A stretch of 6,914 bases of DNA, from positions 1 to 6,914 of the forward strand of contig JAMCZD010000304.1 in the NCBI GenBank assembly GCA_023473405.1. Direction: 5' to 3'. The position numbers were made by a program, and so were the translations under genes. Positions 1 to 6,683 of the stretch are shown in pieces. The notes beneath the pieces are model-generated. The model saw only the letters and a program-made list of their open reading frames with translations. It had not been told where the DNA came from and ran no database searches. Within the stretch, counting starts at the first letter, position 1. Every line of letters begins with the position of its first letter. The DNA comes from Candidatus Omnitrophota bacterium (GTDB taxonomy: Bacteria; Verrucomicrobiota; Verrucomicrobiia; Limisphaerales; UBA1319).

Positions 1-44
1 ATAGGGCGACACCCGCAGGCCTCAGCGGCACCCCCAGCGCACCC

Positions 45-93
45 CTGGGACTCTCGTTCAACAGCTGGGACCACAAGGCACAGCCCCGGGACC
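45..93. repeat. Three phased CYGGGAC direct repeats upstream of the threonine synthase gene
   Basis: Short direct repeats lie at 45-52 (CTGGGACT), 65-72 (CTGGGACC) and 86-93 (CCGGGACC). Start-to-start distances are 20 and 21 bases, close to two helical turns, so all three would face the same side of the DNA. The last two copies also share a following A. Such phasing can mark an operator, but the units are short, GC-rich and imperfect. The stretch could equally be the 3' tail of an upstream gene, since a frame stays open from the window edge to a TGA at 102-104. Function is not established. Confidence 0.35.
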
Positions 94-131
94 AAACAAA
101 ATGAGAATTGCTGCCATGGAATGGGTTTTCC

Positions 132-160
132 TTGAAAACGGAAGGGTCGGATGTCATTTT
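132..160 (+). promoter_or_regulatory. Weak candidate promoter for the threonine synthase gene
   Basis: TTGAAA at 132-137 matches five of six bases of a sigma-70 type -35 box. A 17-base spacer leads to CATTTT at 155-160, which matches only half of a -10 box. The 101-181 stretch is visibly AT-richer than the genes around it, as expected of a leader. If real, the promoter would rule out the in-frame ATG codons at 101 and 116 and support the start at 182. The call is tentative because the -10 is poor and the sigma factor preferences of the host are unknown. Confidence 0.2.
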
Positions 161-181
161 CAATTTCTAAACGATGCTTTT

Positions 182-1528
182 ATGCCGTATCGAGCCTGGT
201 TCCAATGCATTAACGCGGAGTGCAAAGCCACTTACCCGCTGAACTCCGTGATTTACCGGTGTCGCGCCTGCAACGCCTTGCTGGAGGTTGAGCACGACGT
301 CAAATCGCTTTCGCGCCGGGACGGAAAGGCTTGGATGAAGCTTTTCGAGGACCGCTACAAGACCACCGAGTGGCCCTATGGATCAGGGGTATGGGGCAAG
401 AAAGAGTGGGTCCTGCCCGAGATCAGCGATGAGAACATAGTGTCGTTGTATGAGGGGGGGACGAACCTGTTTTGGGCGGAGCGTCTGGGCAAAATCCTGG
501 GGTTAAGCGATCTCTGGATCAAACTCTGTGGCAACACGCATAGCGGCTCGTTTAAGGACCTGGGCATGACGGTGTTGGTTTCCCAGGTCAAACAGATGAT
601 TTCCGAAGGAGTGCCCATCAAGGCGGTAGCCTGTGCCTCGACGGGGGACACCTCGGCGGCCCTGGCCGTCTATTGCGCCGCGGCCGGTATTCAGTCCATC
701 GTCCTGCTGCCCAAGGGAAAAATCTCGATTGCGCAACTGGTGCAACCCATTGCCAACGGCGCCCTGGTGCTTTCTTTGGACACGGACTTTGACGGCTGTA
801 TGAGAGTGGTGCAGGAGATCACGCACGACGAATCGATTTACCTGGCCAACTCGATGAACTCGCTCCGGGTGGAGGGGCAAAAGACCGTTGGCATCGAGAT
901 TGTGCAGCAATTCGACTGGGAGGCGCCGGACGTTATCGTCATTCCGGGCGGCAATTTGGGGAACGTATCGGCCCTGGGAAAGGGTTTGTTGATGTTGCGG
1001 CAATTGGGTCTCATATCGAAATTGCCCAGGATCGTGGTGGCCCAGGCGCAGAGGGCCAACCCGCTTTATCGTTCTTACCTGACGGGATTCGCTTCGTACG
1101 AGCCGATGCAGGCGGAAAAAACCCTGGCCAGCGCCATTCAAATTGGGAACCCGGTGAGCATTGAAAAGGCCGTCCGCATCCTAAAGCAATTCCAGGGGAT
1201 CGTTGAACAGGCATCCGAAGAGGAATTGGCCGATGCCGCCGCTTTGGGGGATAAGACCGGCATGTTCAATTGCCCGCACACGGGTGTGGCCCTGGCGGCT
1301 TTGATCAAGCTGCTCAAGGGGGGGAAGATAGACCCGTCCGAGCGCGTGGTGGTGGTCTCGACGGCGCACGGATTGAAGTTCACCGATTTCAAGGTTCATT
1401 ATCACAAGAAAGAGCTAGATTTTAATTGCCGGCACGCGAACACGCCTATTGAACTTCCGCCTCGAGTCGAAGCGGTCAAGGAGGCGCTGGAGCAAGCCCT
1501 TCAAAGGAGTACCCGACCTGATGCGTGA
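182..1528 (+). CDS. thrC: Threonine synthase, zinc-ribbon, plant-like type
   Basis: This cytoplasmic PLP enzyme (fold type II) converts O-phosphohomoserine to threonine and phosphate. With the start at 182 it has 448 residues. Residues 9-30 form a zinc ribbon with Cys9, Cys14, Cys27 and Cys30. Lys125 in SGSFKDLGM is the expected PLP Schiff-base lysine. STGDTSAA (153-160) and the phosphate-binding loop PGGNLGN (255-261) follow, and CPHTGVALAAL and STAHGLKF lie near the C terminus. Long stretches such as WPYGSGVWGKKEWVLPE and LVQPIANGALVLS resemble, from memory, chloroplast threonine synthase, which S-adenosylmethionine activates; activation here is inference. In-frame ATGs at 101 and 116 would add 27 or 22 residues. 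I prefer 182 because it places the zinc ribbon right after the start, as in relatives, and the extension is AT-rich. No start has a clear Shine-Dalgarno. The 3' end overlaps the next gene by 8 bases. Confidence 0.92.
   Translation: MPYRAWFQCINAECKATYPLNSVIYRCRACNALLEVEHDVKSLSRRDGKAWMKLFEDRYKTTEWPYGSGVWGKKEWVLPEISDENIVSLYEGGTNLFWAERLGKILGLSDLWIKLCGNTHSGSFKDLGMTVLVSQVKQMISEGVPIKAVACASTGDTSAALAVYCAAAGIQSIVLLPKGKISIAQLVQPIANGALVLSLDTDFDGCMRVVQEITHDESIYLANSMNSLRVEGQKTVGIEIVQQFDWEAPDVIVIPGGNLGNVSALGKGLLMLRQLGLISKLPRIVVAQAQRANPLYRSYLTGFASYEPMQAEKTLASAIQIGNPVSIEKAVRILKQFQGIVEQASEEELADAAALGDKTGMFNCPHTGVALAALIKLLKGGKIDPSERVVVVSTAHGLKFTDFKVHYHKKELDFNCRHANTPIELPPRVEAVKEALEQALQRSTRPDA
1504..1509 (+). promoter_or_regulatory. 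Ribosome binding site inside the 3' end of thrC
   Basis: AAGGAG lies 11 bases before the ATG at 1521. It decides the start of the cystathionine gamma-synthase gene. The upstream in-frame ATG at 1449 would add 24 basic residues not expected in this family, and the ATG at 1536 has no such site. Because the site lies within the translated end of thrC, ribosomes finishing thrC could reinitiate here. Confidence 0.65.
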
Positions 1529-2726
1529 TTCATTGATGGCGAAGCAGTGGGGCCTGGCCACGGTGGCTGTCCATGGTCCCGGGCGCAAGTCCAAAGCCCA
1601 TCACGCTGTTTCAACCCCGATTGTTCAAACCTCGAATTACAGCTTCGAGTCCACCGCTGAGGTGGTTGAGTTCATGAAGGCCAAGGGAGAAGGCCGCCTC
1701 ATTCGCGAATCCGAGTATGGCCGTTATGGGAATCCCACGCAAGCCGAGGCGGAACGTAAACTGGCGGCCATCGAAGGCGCCGAGCAGGCGATACTTTTCT
1801 CGAGCGGGATGAGCGCGGTGATCATGGCCTTATTGACGTTCCAGAAACGGGATGGCCATATCATTTTCACCAGCGACTGCTACCGGCAGACGCGCGATTT
1901 TGCCATTCAGTTCATGGGCAAACTCGGCTTGCAGACCACGCTGGTTGAACCGAGTGCCGCCGCTATTCAAAAGGCCATTCGGCCCAACACCAACATCATA
2001 TTCACCGAGTCACCCACCAATCCTTACCTGCGCGTAATCGACCTGGCGGAGATTGTAAAGGTAGCCCGGGCGCATGGCGTGCTCACAATGATCGACGCGA
2101 CGCTGGCGACGCCTTACAACCTGCGGCCGTTGGAGATGGGGATTGATTTGGTTATTCATTCCGCAACCAAGTATTTGGGCGGCCATAATGATCTATTGGC
2201 AGGCGTGGTCTTGGGCCGGCGCGACTTGCTCGAGGAAGTCGGACGCTTGCAGCGGATGTTTGGGGCGATTCCGGGTGCCTTGACCTCATTCCTGTTGGAG
2301 CGCGGTTTGAAAACCTTTGCTTTGCGCATGGAACACCACAACCGGGCAGGTTTGGAAGTGGCGCAGGCGCTCGAGGCCCATCCCAAGGTCGAGAAGGTCT
2401 GGTATCCGGGATTGGAATCGCATCCGGATCACGCGATTGCCAAGGGCCAGATGCGCGGTTTTGGCAGCGTGATCAGTCTGCTCATTCGGGGTGGCGACAC
2501 GGAGACGCGCCGGTTCATCGACCAGTTGAAATTGTTTTTGATTACTCCGAGCTTGGGCGGCACGGAAAGCCTGGTAACCCAAATGGCTACCATGTCGTTT
2601 TTTGAATCCACGCCGGAGTATCGCCAGTCCATCGGCATGGTCGACAACCTGGTCCGCCTGGCCCTTGGGCTCGAGGATATCCGGGATGTGATCGCCGACC
2701 TTTGCCAGGCATTGGACCGGATTTGA
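1521..2726 (+). CDS. metB: Cystathionine gamma-synthase-type trans-sulfuration enzyme, plant-like
   Basis: This is a 401-residue Cys/Met-metabolism PLP enzyme (fold type I), probably cytoplasmic. It likely joins cysteine to an activated homoserine to give cystathionine for methionine synthesis. Lys217 in HSATKYLGGHND is the PLP lysine. Tyr66 and Arg68 in EYGRYGNPT match the residues that bind the PLP phosphate of the neighbouring subunit. Tyr121 in DCYRQTR should stack on PLP, SSGMSA (94-99) is the cofactor loop, and Asp192 should contact the PLP nitrogen. The usual DNTFATP appears as DATLATP. SLGGTESLV lies near the end. EAHPKV, YPGLESHPDH and MVDNLVRLALGLED closely resemble, from memory, plant cystathionine gamma-synthase, which uses O-phosphohomoserine. 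The long N-terminal regulatory extension of the plant enzyme is absent. Substrate choice is inferred from this and from the thrC overlap. A gamma-lyase or homoserine sulfhydrylase activity cannot be excluded, so the symbol is tentative. Confidence 0.88.
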   Translation: MRDSLMAKQWGLATVAVHGPGRKSKAHHAVSTPIVQTSNYSFESTAEVVEFMKAKGEGRLIRESEYGRYGNPTQAEAERKLAAIEGAEQAILFSSGMSAVIMALLTFQKRDGHIIFTSDCYRQTRDFAIQFMGKLGLQTTLVEPSAAAIQKAIRPNTNIIFTESPTNPYLRVIDLAEIVKVARAHGVLTMIDATLATPYNLRPLEMGIDLVIHSATKYLGGHNDLLAGVVLGRRDLLEEVGRLQRMFGAIPGALTSFLLERGLKTFALRMEHHNRAGLEVAQALEAHPKVEKVWYPGLESHPDHAIAKGQMRGFGSVISLLIRGGDTETRRFIDQLKLFLITPSLGGTESLVTQMATMSFFESTPEYRQSIGMVDNLVRLALGLEDIRDVIADLCQALDRI

Positions 2727-2880
2727 CACGCTATCCGCCGGAGCCACAAACGGTCTTAGGCAGACTTGATCTGATTACAACGAGTTTGAATTTACCAGGA
2801 TTCTTGAGCCAACGCTGCCACTCTCTCTTGAACTTTCCCTGCCGGGGTTGGGGATTGACAAAACGGGGGCGGCGTGCAAC

Positions 2881-5109
2881 ATGCCTTGCATGTCACGAAT
2901 TGGAATTTCAAGTTGCGTCCTGGCGTTTGCCTTGGTCGGAAAGGTCGCATTAGCGGCGGAGGAACCGGCAGCATGGAGGTCCAACGGCGGCGGTTGGGAC
3001 GTGGTCGCCGGGCGCGCCGTGATTCATTTTTCGCGGGAAAAAGGTCCCGGCTTGTATAGTATCCTTGACACCAATCGGAACTTCTATTGGTCCGATTCGG
3101 CCTACAAGTGGGACCTCAAGCTTTCCAGGGGCGATGGGCCTGACCCGGTCGATCTTGTGGAATGCACCGCCTTGAAGGACCCTGTTATCCGGTTCGAAGG
3201 GCGCGAAGGGGAGTCTTACCTGGTCCGGGTCAGCGGCAAGATGGCCGGGTGCGGTATCGAGGCGGATTACCGGATTGGGACCAACGGTGATTGGTTCGAG
3301 GAACAAATCACAGTCGCGAACGAAACGCCTGGTCCGGTGCGGATTCTAGACTGGGACTTCGGTCCATCGCGCCGGATCAATGGGGGGACCTGGCCGGCAC
3401 CGTTGAAGGAGGTAGCCGGTCTCAGGGCGGCCGCGATTCCATGGCGGCGCCAGATTTATGATCCGCATACGGTCCAGGACTACGATCTCAAGACGCTCCT
3501 GTCGCTTTGGGGCGGGCAGAATCCACTATCGTCGGCCTCATTCCACCTGATACCGATGAGCCGTGGTCTGCCGAGCGAGGCCTGGGCGCTGTTGGAAGGC
3601 GGCATTGGGCTTTTGGTGACCAAGTATTCACCGGACCATATCGAATACAGCGTGCTGCGTCATGAATTGCGCGAGGGGCCCCATGTGGGGCCGTCGGGTT
3701 ACGACAACGTCGCTCGGGAATCGCGCAATGAATACCTCCTGTTCGGCGGCTCGAACCGCTGCCGGCAGGACCCGACTCCGGACTGCCTCAAGCCGGGCGA
3801 GAAGTACGCTTTTGGGATGACGCGATACGATTTGTTCGACGGCGGATGGCAGGATGGTTTTGCTTCATTCAAGGCAGACATGAACCGCTGGGATTGCGGC
3901 CTGCCCAGCAACTACGACACCTACGTTCATTGGAACGAGCTGTATGATAATCCGACCAAATGGTACGAATGGGGTGAGGCACTCAAGAAGTCCAAGCTTG
4001 AGCACTACCGGCTGGCAGACTTGTACGGGCATGCGCGGAAGGCGGTGGATTATCATTGCGAAACGCTATACCTCGATCCCGGCTGGGACACACTTCTAGC
4101 CAGCTCGATTTGGGATGAAGCGCGTCTGGGCAGGTTCACCGATTTCGTAGCCAAGATGAAACGGGACTACGGGTTGCGGGTGGGGCTTCACGTTCCACTG
4201 GCCGCCTGGTGCGACATGTCAAGCTACCCGCCGGCCGCCTTCCGAATGGACCGCGAAGGCCGGAGGCTTGACAGCTTGTGCGGGGGGTCGAGGCAGTACC
4301 TCGCAGCCAAGGCCGAGCGACTGTGCAAACTGGCGCGTGAAGGGGCGTCGTTTCTGATGTTCGACGGCAGCTTCTACACCGGTCTCTGTTATGATCCGGA
4401 ACATGGGCACCCGATTCCTTACACGCGCGACGATCATATGATGGCCTATAAGTGGCTGGCACAACAGGTCCACACGGTGAATCCCGATCTTAGGATCGAG
4501 TTTCACGATCTGATGACGGTGATGCCTTACTGCCCCGTTTACCTCGGGTATCGGCATGGCGGGGGATGGGACGAGATGTGGGGCTACGAGATGATGTGGG
4601 GCAGCCCGGCTGAAGAGCTCCGGAGCGGGAAAGGCCTGGTTGCCTATTATTACAATTTGGCCTACGACATCCCGATCTACCTCCACATCAATCTCCAGCT
4701 CGATAACCCGAATGCGTTGGGCTTGTGGTGGTTCGCGTCGACCTGCCGGCACCTGGGCATCGGCGGGACCAACCCGGACCCGAAAGTGGTCAAGGTCCAG
4801 CAGGAAGCCATGAAACTCTATCGCTCGCTCAAATCATATTTTGTCAATGGCAAATTTGTGGGGCTGAGCGAAATGGCCCACCTGCATACCCTGCCCGGCA
4901 AGCCGGGCGGAGTTCTGAACTTGTTCAATCCCGGTGATGCGCCGGCGACGGTGTCATGCGAGATACCCGCAGGCGAATTGCAGGTTCCGGCAAACACTTC
5001 GATGCTGACCCCGGGCGCCGATCAGGATTGGAGCGGGGATTTATTAAAGGTCCACGCCGAGCTTCCCGCCGCGTCTCCGCTGGTGGTGGTGGTCAGACCG
5101 GCCCAGTAG
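2881..5109 (+). CDS. Secreted putative glycoside hydrolase, alpha-galactosidase-clan-like barrel
   Basis: The product has 742 residues from the ATG at 2881. ATG 2890 and TTG 2848 are alternatives, and none has a good ribosome site. Residues 6-25 form a signal peptide ending in ALA (23-25), so export is likely. Residues 27-340 look beta-rich. From about 345 the pattern suits a (beta/alpha)8 barrel: YVHWNE (348-353), YLDPGWD (397-403), GLRVGLHVPLAAW (431-443), FLMFDGSF (491-498), IEFHD (539-543) and GGWDEMWGYEMMW (561-573). A C-terminal beta domain starts near 665. The order DPGW, then GLxxGLH, then FD at a strand end recalls GH27/GH36 enzymes. By that analogy Asp495 could be the nucleophile and Asp564 the acid/base; both are inference. 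The exact family, substrate and catalytic competence are unknown. A gap of about 150 bases with no clear terminator or promoter separates it from metB, so it is probably transcribed separately. Confidence 0.6.
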   Translation: MPCMSRIGISSCVLAFALVGKVALAAEEPAAWRSNGGGWDVVAGRAVIHFSREKGPGLYSILDTNRNFYWSDSAYKWDLKLSRGDGPDPVDLVECTALKDPVIRFEGREGESYLVRVSGKMAGCGIEADYRIGTNGDWFEEQITVANETPGPVRILDWDFGPSRRINGGTWPAPLKEVAGLRAAAIPWRRQIYDPHTVQDYDLKTLLSLWGGQNPLSSASFHLIPMSRGLPSEAWALLEGGIGLLVTKYSPDHIEYSVLRHELREGPHVGPSGYDNVARESRNEYLLFGGSNRCRQDPTPDCLKPGEKYAFGMTRYDLFDGGWQDGFASFKADMNRWDCGLPSNYDTYVHWNELYDNPTKWYEWGEALKKSKLEHYRLADLYGHARKAVDYHCETLYLDPGWDTLLASSIWDEARLGRFTDFVAKMKRDYGLRVGLHVPLAAWCDMSSYPPAAFRMDREGRRLDSLCGGSRQYLAAKAERLCKLAREGASFLMFDGSFYTGLCYDPEHGHPIPYTRDDHMMAYKWLAQQVHTVNPDLRIEFHDLMTVMPYCPVYLGYRHGGGWDEMWGYEMMWGSPAEELRSGKGLVAYYYNLAYDIPIYLHINLQLDNPNALGLWWFASTCRHLGIGGTNPDPKVVKVQQEAMKLYRSLKSYFVNGKFVGLSEMAHLHTLPGKPGGVLNLFNPGDAPATVSCEIPAGELQVPANTSMLTPGADQDWSGDLLKVHAELPAASPLVVVVRPAQ

Positions 5110-5114
5110 CGCGG

Positions 5115-5193
5115 GGAGCGTGGATGGGGCACGAGGCGGCTTTAAGGGACCTAAGGGACCTAAGAAACCTAAGGGACGGGGATTCCACGCTCC
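5115..5193. repeat. Perfect 10-base inverted repeat framing a tandem array
   Basis: GGAGCGTGGA at 5115-5124 is exactly complementary to TCCACGCTCC at 5184-5193, with 59 bases between. The right arm recurs as a 9-base match at 5214-5222, so two alternative pairings are possible. The arms lie between the convergent hydrolase and trpB2 genes. The loop is too long and there is no U-run, so a simple intrinsic terminator is unlikely. It may be the edge of a small repeated element or just the result of repeat expansion. Confidence 0.55.
5143..5178. repeat. Four tandem copies of a 9-base unit TAAGGGACC
   Basis: Units lie at 5143-5151, 5152-5160, 5161-5169 and 5170-5178. The first two are identical TAAGGGACC, the third is TAAGAAACC and the fourth TAAGGGACG. 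The array is the central part of the spacer enclosed by the inverted repeat at 5115-5193. A 9-base period preserves reading frame: in one plus frame it reads as Lys-Gly-Pro repeats, but that frame runs into the antisense of trpB2 and is not a credible gene. The array could vary in copy number between strains. Confidence 0.85.
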
Positions 5194-5221
5194 ACGCTCT
5201 TACGCTCTTACGCTCCACGCT
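5185..5221. repeat. Imperfect tandem repeats of CCACGCT / CTTACGCT
   Basis: Five adjacent units occur: CCACGCT at 5185-5191 and 5192-5198, CTTACGCT at 5199-5206 and 5207-5214, and CCACGCT at 5215-5221. The alternation of 7- and 8-base units around a constant ACGCT core suggests slippage or repeated short duplications. The array lies only seven bases beyond the 9-base array, so this spacer combines two unrelated short tandem repeats. Confidence 0.8.
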
Positions 5222-5230
5222 CTCATGTCA

Positions 5231-5260
5231 GGCACGGCTCGGCAGCAGCCTCGCCCTACC
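5231..5260. repeat. Candidate dispersed repeat in the convergent spacer
   Basis: This 30-base GC-rich stretch reads, on the minus strand, as GGTAGGGCGAGGCTGCTGCC followed by GAGCCGTGCC. It lies just 3' of trpB2 and belongs to no gene. It resembles, from memory only, short elements of the form GTAGGGCGAGGCT...GAGCC scattered between genes in some Verrucomicrobia. Only one copy is visible in the window, so the repeat status is unproven. Confidence 0.3.
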
Positions 5261-5274
5261 TTGCGCTCTCCCGC

Positions 5275-6666
5275 CTACCATTTGCCGGACCTATGGATTT
5301 CCGGTTTGGGGAGGTGCTTGATGCGTTCGAGGCTTGCTTCCAAGTCTGCCTGGGGAAGGGCGAAGTTGGTCAGTTTACCTCGGAAGAAGGCGTCATAACC
5401 GCCCAAATCCATGAGGCCATGGCCGGACCAATTGAACAGGATGACCTTTTCCTTTCCTTCTTCCTTGGCCTTGTTGGCCTCGTCGATGGTACAAGCGATG
5501 GCGTGAGCGGTCTCGGGGGCCGAGATGAATCCCTCGGTGCGCGCCCATAGGACGGCGGCATCGTAGCATTTCAGTTGGGGATAGGCTCGAGGGGTCAGGA
5601 GACCTTCGACAATGGCCTGGCTGACCAGGGGCGCCATACCGTGGTAGCGCAATCCGCCGGCGTGAATGGGGGGAGGAACGAATTCATGACCGAGCGAATG
5701 CATGGCCAGCAGGGGGGTCATTTGCGCGACATCGCCATGGTCGTAGCAGAAGGGGCCGCGGGTCATTTTGGGGCAGCCTTCCGGCTCGACGGGGATAATG
5801 GAAATATCCTGGCCGTGGATTTTGTCGCACACGAAGGGAAAGGCCAACCCGGCGAAATTCGATCCGCCGCCGGCGCAACCGATGATCACGTCGACCTTTT
5901 TCTCACCAGCCTTGGCCAATTGTTTTTTGGCCTCCAAACCGATGATGGTTTGATGGAGCAGGACGTGATTGAGAACACTGCCGAGCGAATAGCGGGTTTT
6001 GCCGGTGGCATCGGTCACCGCCGCCTCGATGGCCTCGCTGATTGCGATGCCGAGCGAGCCGGGTGTATCGGGCATTTTGGCCTGGATGGCGCGGCCAGCC
6101 TGGGTTTCGGACGATGGGCTCGAAACGCATTGGGCGCCCCAGGTGTTCATCATGAGTTTACGGAACGGTTTCTGGTCGAAACTGATCCGGACCATGAAGA
6201 CCTTGCATTTCAGGCCGATGAGTGAGCAGGCGAAGGCGAGGGCGCTGCCCCATTGGCCGGCACCGGTCTCGGTGGTGAGGCGTTGGATGCCGAACTGCTT
6301 ATTGTACCAGGCTTGGGGGACGGCGGTATTGGGCTTGTGGCTGCCGGCCGGGGATACGCCTTCGTTTTTATAATAAATCCGGGCGGGGGTGCCGAGGGCC
6401 TTTTCGAGGCGTTTGGCCCGATAGAGAGGCGAGGGCCGCCAAAGGGCCAGTATCTCGAGGATTTCCTCCGGGATATCGATCCAGCGTTGGGTGCTGACCT
6501 CCTGCTCGATCAGGTTCATGGGAAAGACCGGGGCCAGCATATCGGGTGTGACCGGTTTGCCGTCGGGGCCCAGGGGCGGGAGCAGCGGCGATGGCAAGTC
6601 CGCTGCCAGGTTGTACCACTGGCGCGGCATATCTTTTTCTTCAAGGATGATCTTAGTGTCGGACAT
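5275..6666 (-). CDS. trpB2: TrpB2-type tryptophan synthase beta chain
   Basis: This is a 463-residue cytoplasmic PLP enzyme (fold type II) expected to condense indole with serine to form tryptophan. Lys111 in SPAGSHKPNTA is the PLP lysine. ETGAGQWG (133-140) carries the catalytic Glu133, and the Trp in place of the usual His is characteristic of TrpB2 rather than TrpB1. GCAGGGSN (263-270) is the PLP phosphate loop. The N-terminal region with WYNLAADLP and a LWRPSPLYRAKRLE segment also fits the TrpB2 group, which is longer than TrpB1. The start at 6666 has an AGGAAG site five bases upstream. No trpA or other trp gene is visible, as is common for TrpB2, which may use free indole or activated serine derivatives. 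It lies 17 bases after an outer-membrane protein gene on the same strand, so cotranscription is likely. Its 3' end converges on the hydrolase gene. Confidence 0.92.
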   Translation of the reverse strand: MSDTKIILEEKDMPRQWYNLAADLPSPLLPPLGPDGKPVTPDMLAPVFPMNLIEQEVSTQRWIDIPEEILEILALWRPSPLYRAKRLEKALGTPARIYYKNEGVSPAGSHKPNTAVPQAWYNKQFGIQRLTTETGAGQWGSALAFACSLIGLKCKVFMVRISFDQKPFRKLMMNTWGAQCVSSPSSETQAGRAIQAKMPDTPGSLGIAISEAIEAAVTDATGKTRYSLGSVLNHVLLHQTIIGLEAKKQLAKAGEKKVDVIIGCAGGGSNFAGLAFPFVCDKIHGQDISIIPVEPEGCPKMTRGPFCYDHGDVAQMTPLLAMHSLGHEFVPPPIHAGGLRYHGMAPLVSQAIVEGLLTPRAYPQLKCYDAAVLWARTEGFISAPETAHAIACTIDEANKAKEEGKEKVILFNWSGHGLMDLGGYDAFFRGKLTNFALPQADLEASLERIKHLPKPEIHRSGKW

Positions 6667-6671
6667 GTTTT

Positions 6672-6677
6672 CTTCCT
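6672..6677 (-). promoter_or_regulatory. Ribosome binding site of trpB2
   Basis: On the minus strand AGGAAG is followed by five bases and the ATG at 6664-6666. It lies within the 17-base gap after the stop of the upstream outer-membrane protein gene and fixes the trpB2 start. Confidence 0.7.
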
Positions 6678-6683
6678 ATTTTG

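Noticed and set aside
3..104. Open frame from the window edge ending in TGA at 102-104, overlapping the ATG at 101 as ATGA; possible tail of an upstream gene.
   Set aside because: The stretch is only 33 codons and GC-rich, two of the three plus frames are open across it, and I recognise no family. It could be real but cannot be supported without upstream sequence.
101..181. N-terminal extension of threonine synthase from ATG 101 or 116.
   Set aside because: The added residues match nothing I know in the family, the region is AT-richer than coding sequence nearby, and no ribosome site precedes either codon. The zinc ribbon follows directly from 182.
2855..2883. TTGACA at 2855-2860, a perfect -35 hexamer before the hydrolase gene.
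   Set aside because: No -10 box occurs at the right distance, where the sequence is GC-rich and runs into the start codon. Transcription would begin inside the gene.
2887..2916. Possible lipoprotein signal at ISSC near the hydrolase N terminus.
   Set aside because: The Cys comes before the hydrophobic core rather than after it, so a lipobox reading is not plausible. A standard signal peptide ending in ALA fits better.
2702..2953. Plus-strand 83-codon open frame bridging the gap between metB and the hydrolase.
   Set aside because: It begins inside metB and ends inside the hydrolase signal region in another frame, with no family resemblance and no ribosome site.
4219..4752. Minus-strand 177-codon open frame inside the hydrolase gene.
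   Set aside because: It is fully antisense to a well-supported gene. Long open antisense frames are common in GC-rich DNA, and the product shows no recognisable motif.
5120..5398. Plus-strand frame reading the 9-base array as collagen-like Lys-Gly-Pro repeats.
   Set aside because: The repeat pattern is a by-product of the array. The frame then runs antisense through trpB2 and has no further protein-like character.
5575..6225. Plus-strand 216-codon open frame opposite trpB2.
   Set aside because: It is a shadow of the trpB2 reading frame; all recognisable motifs lie on the minus strand.
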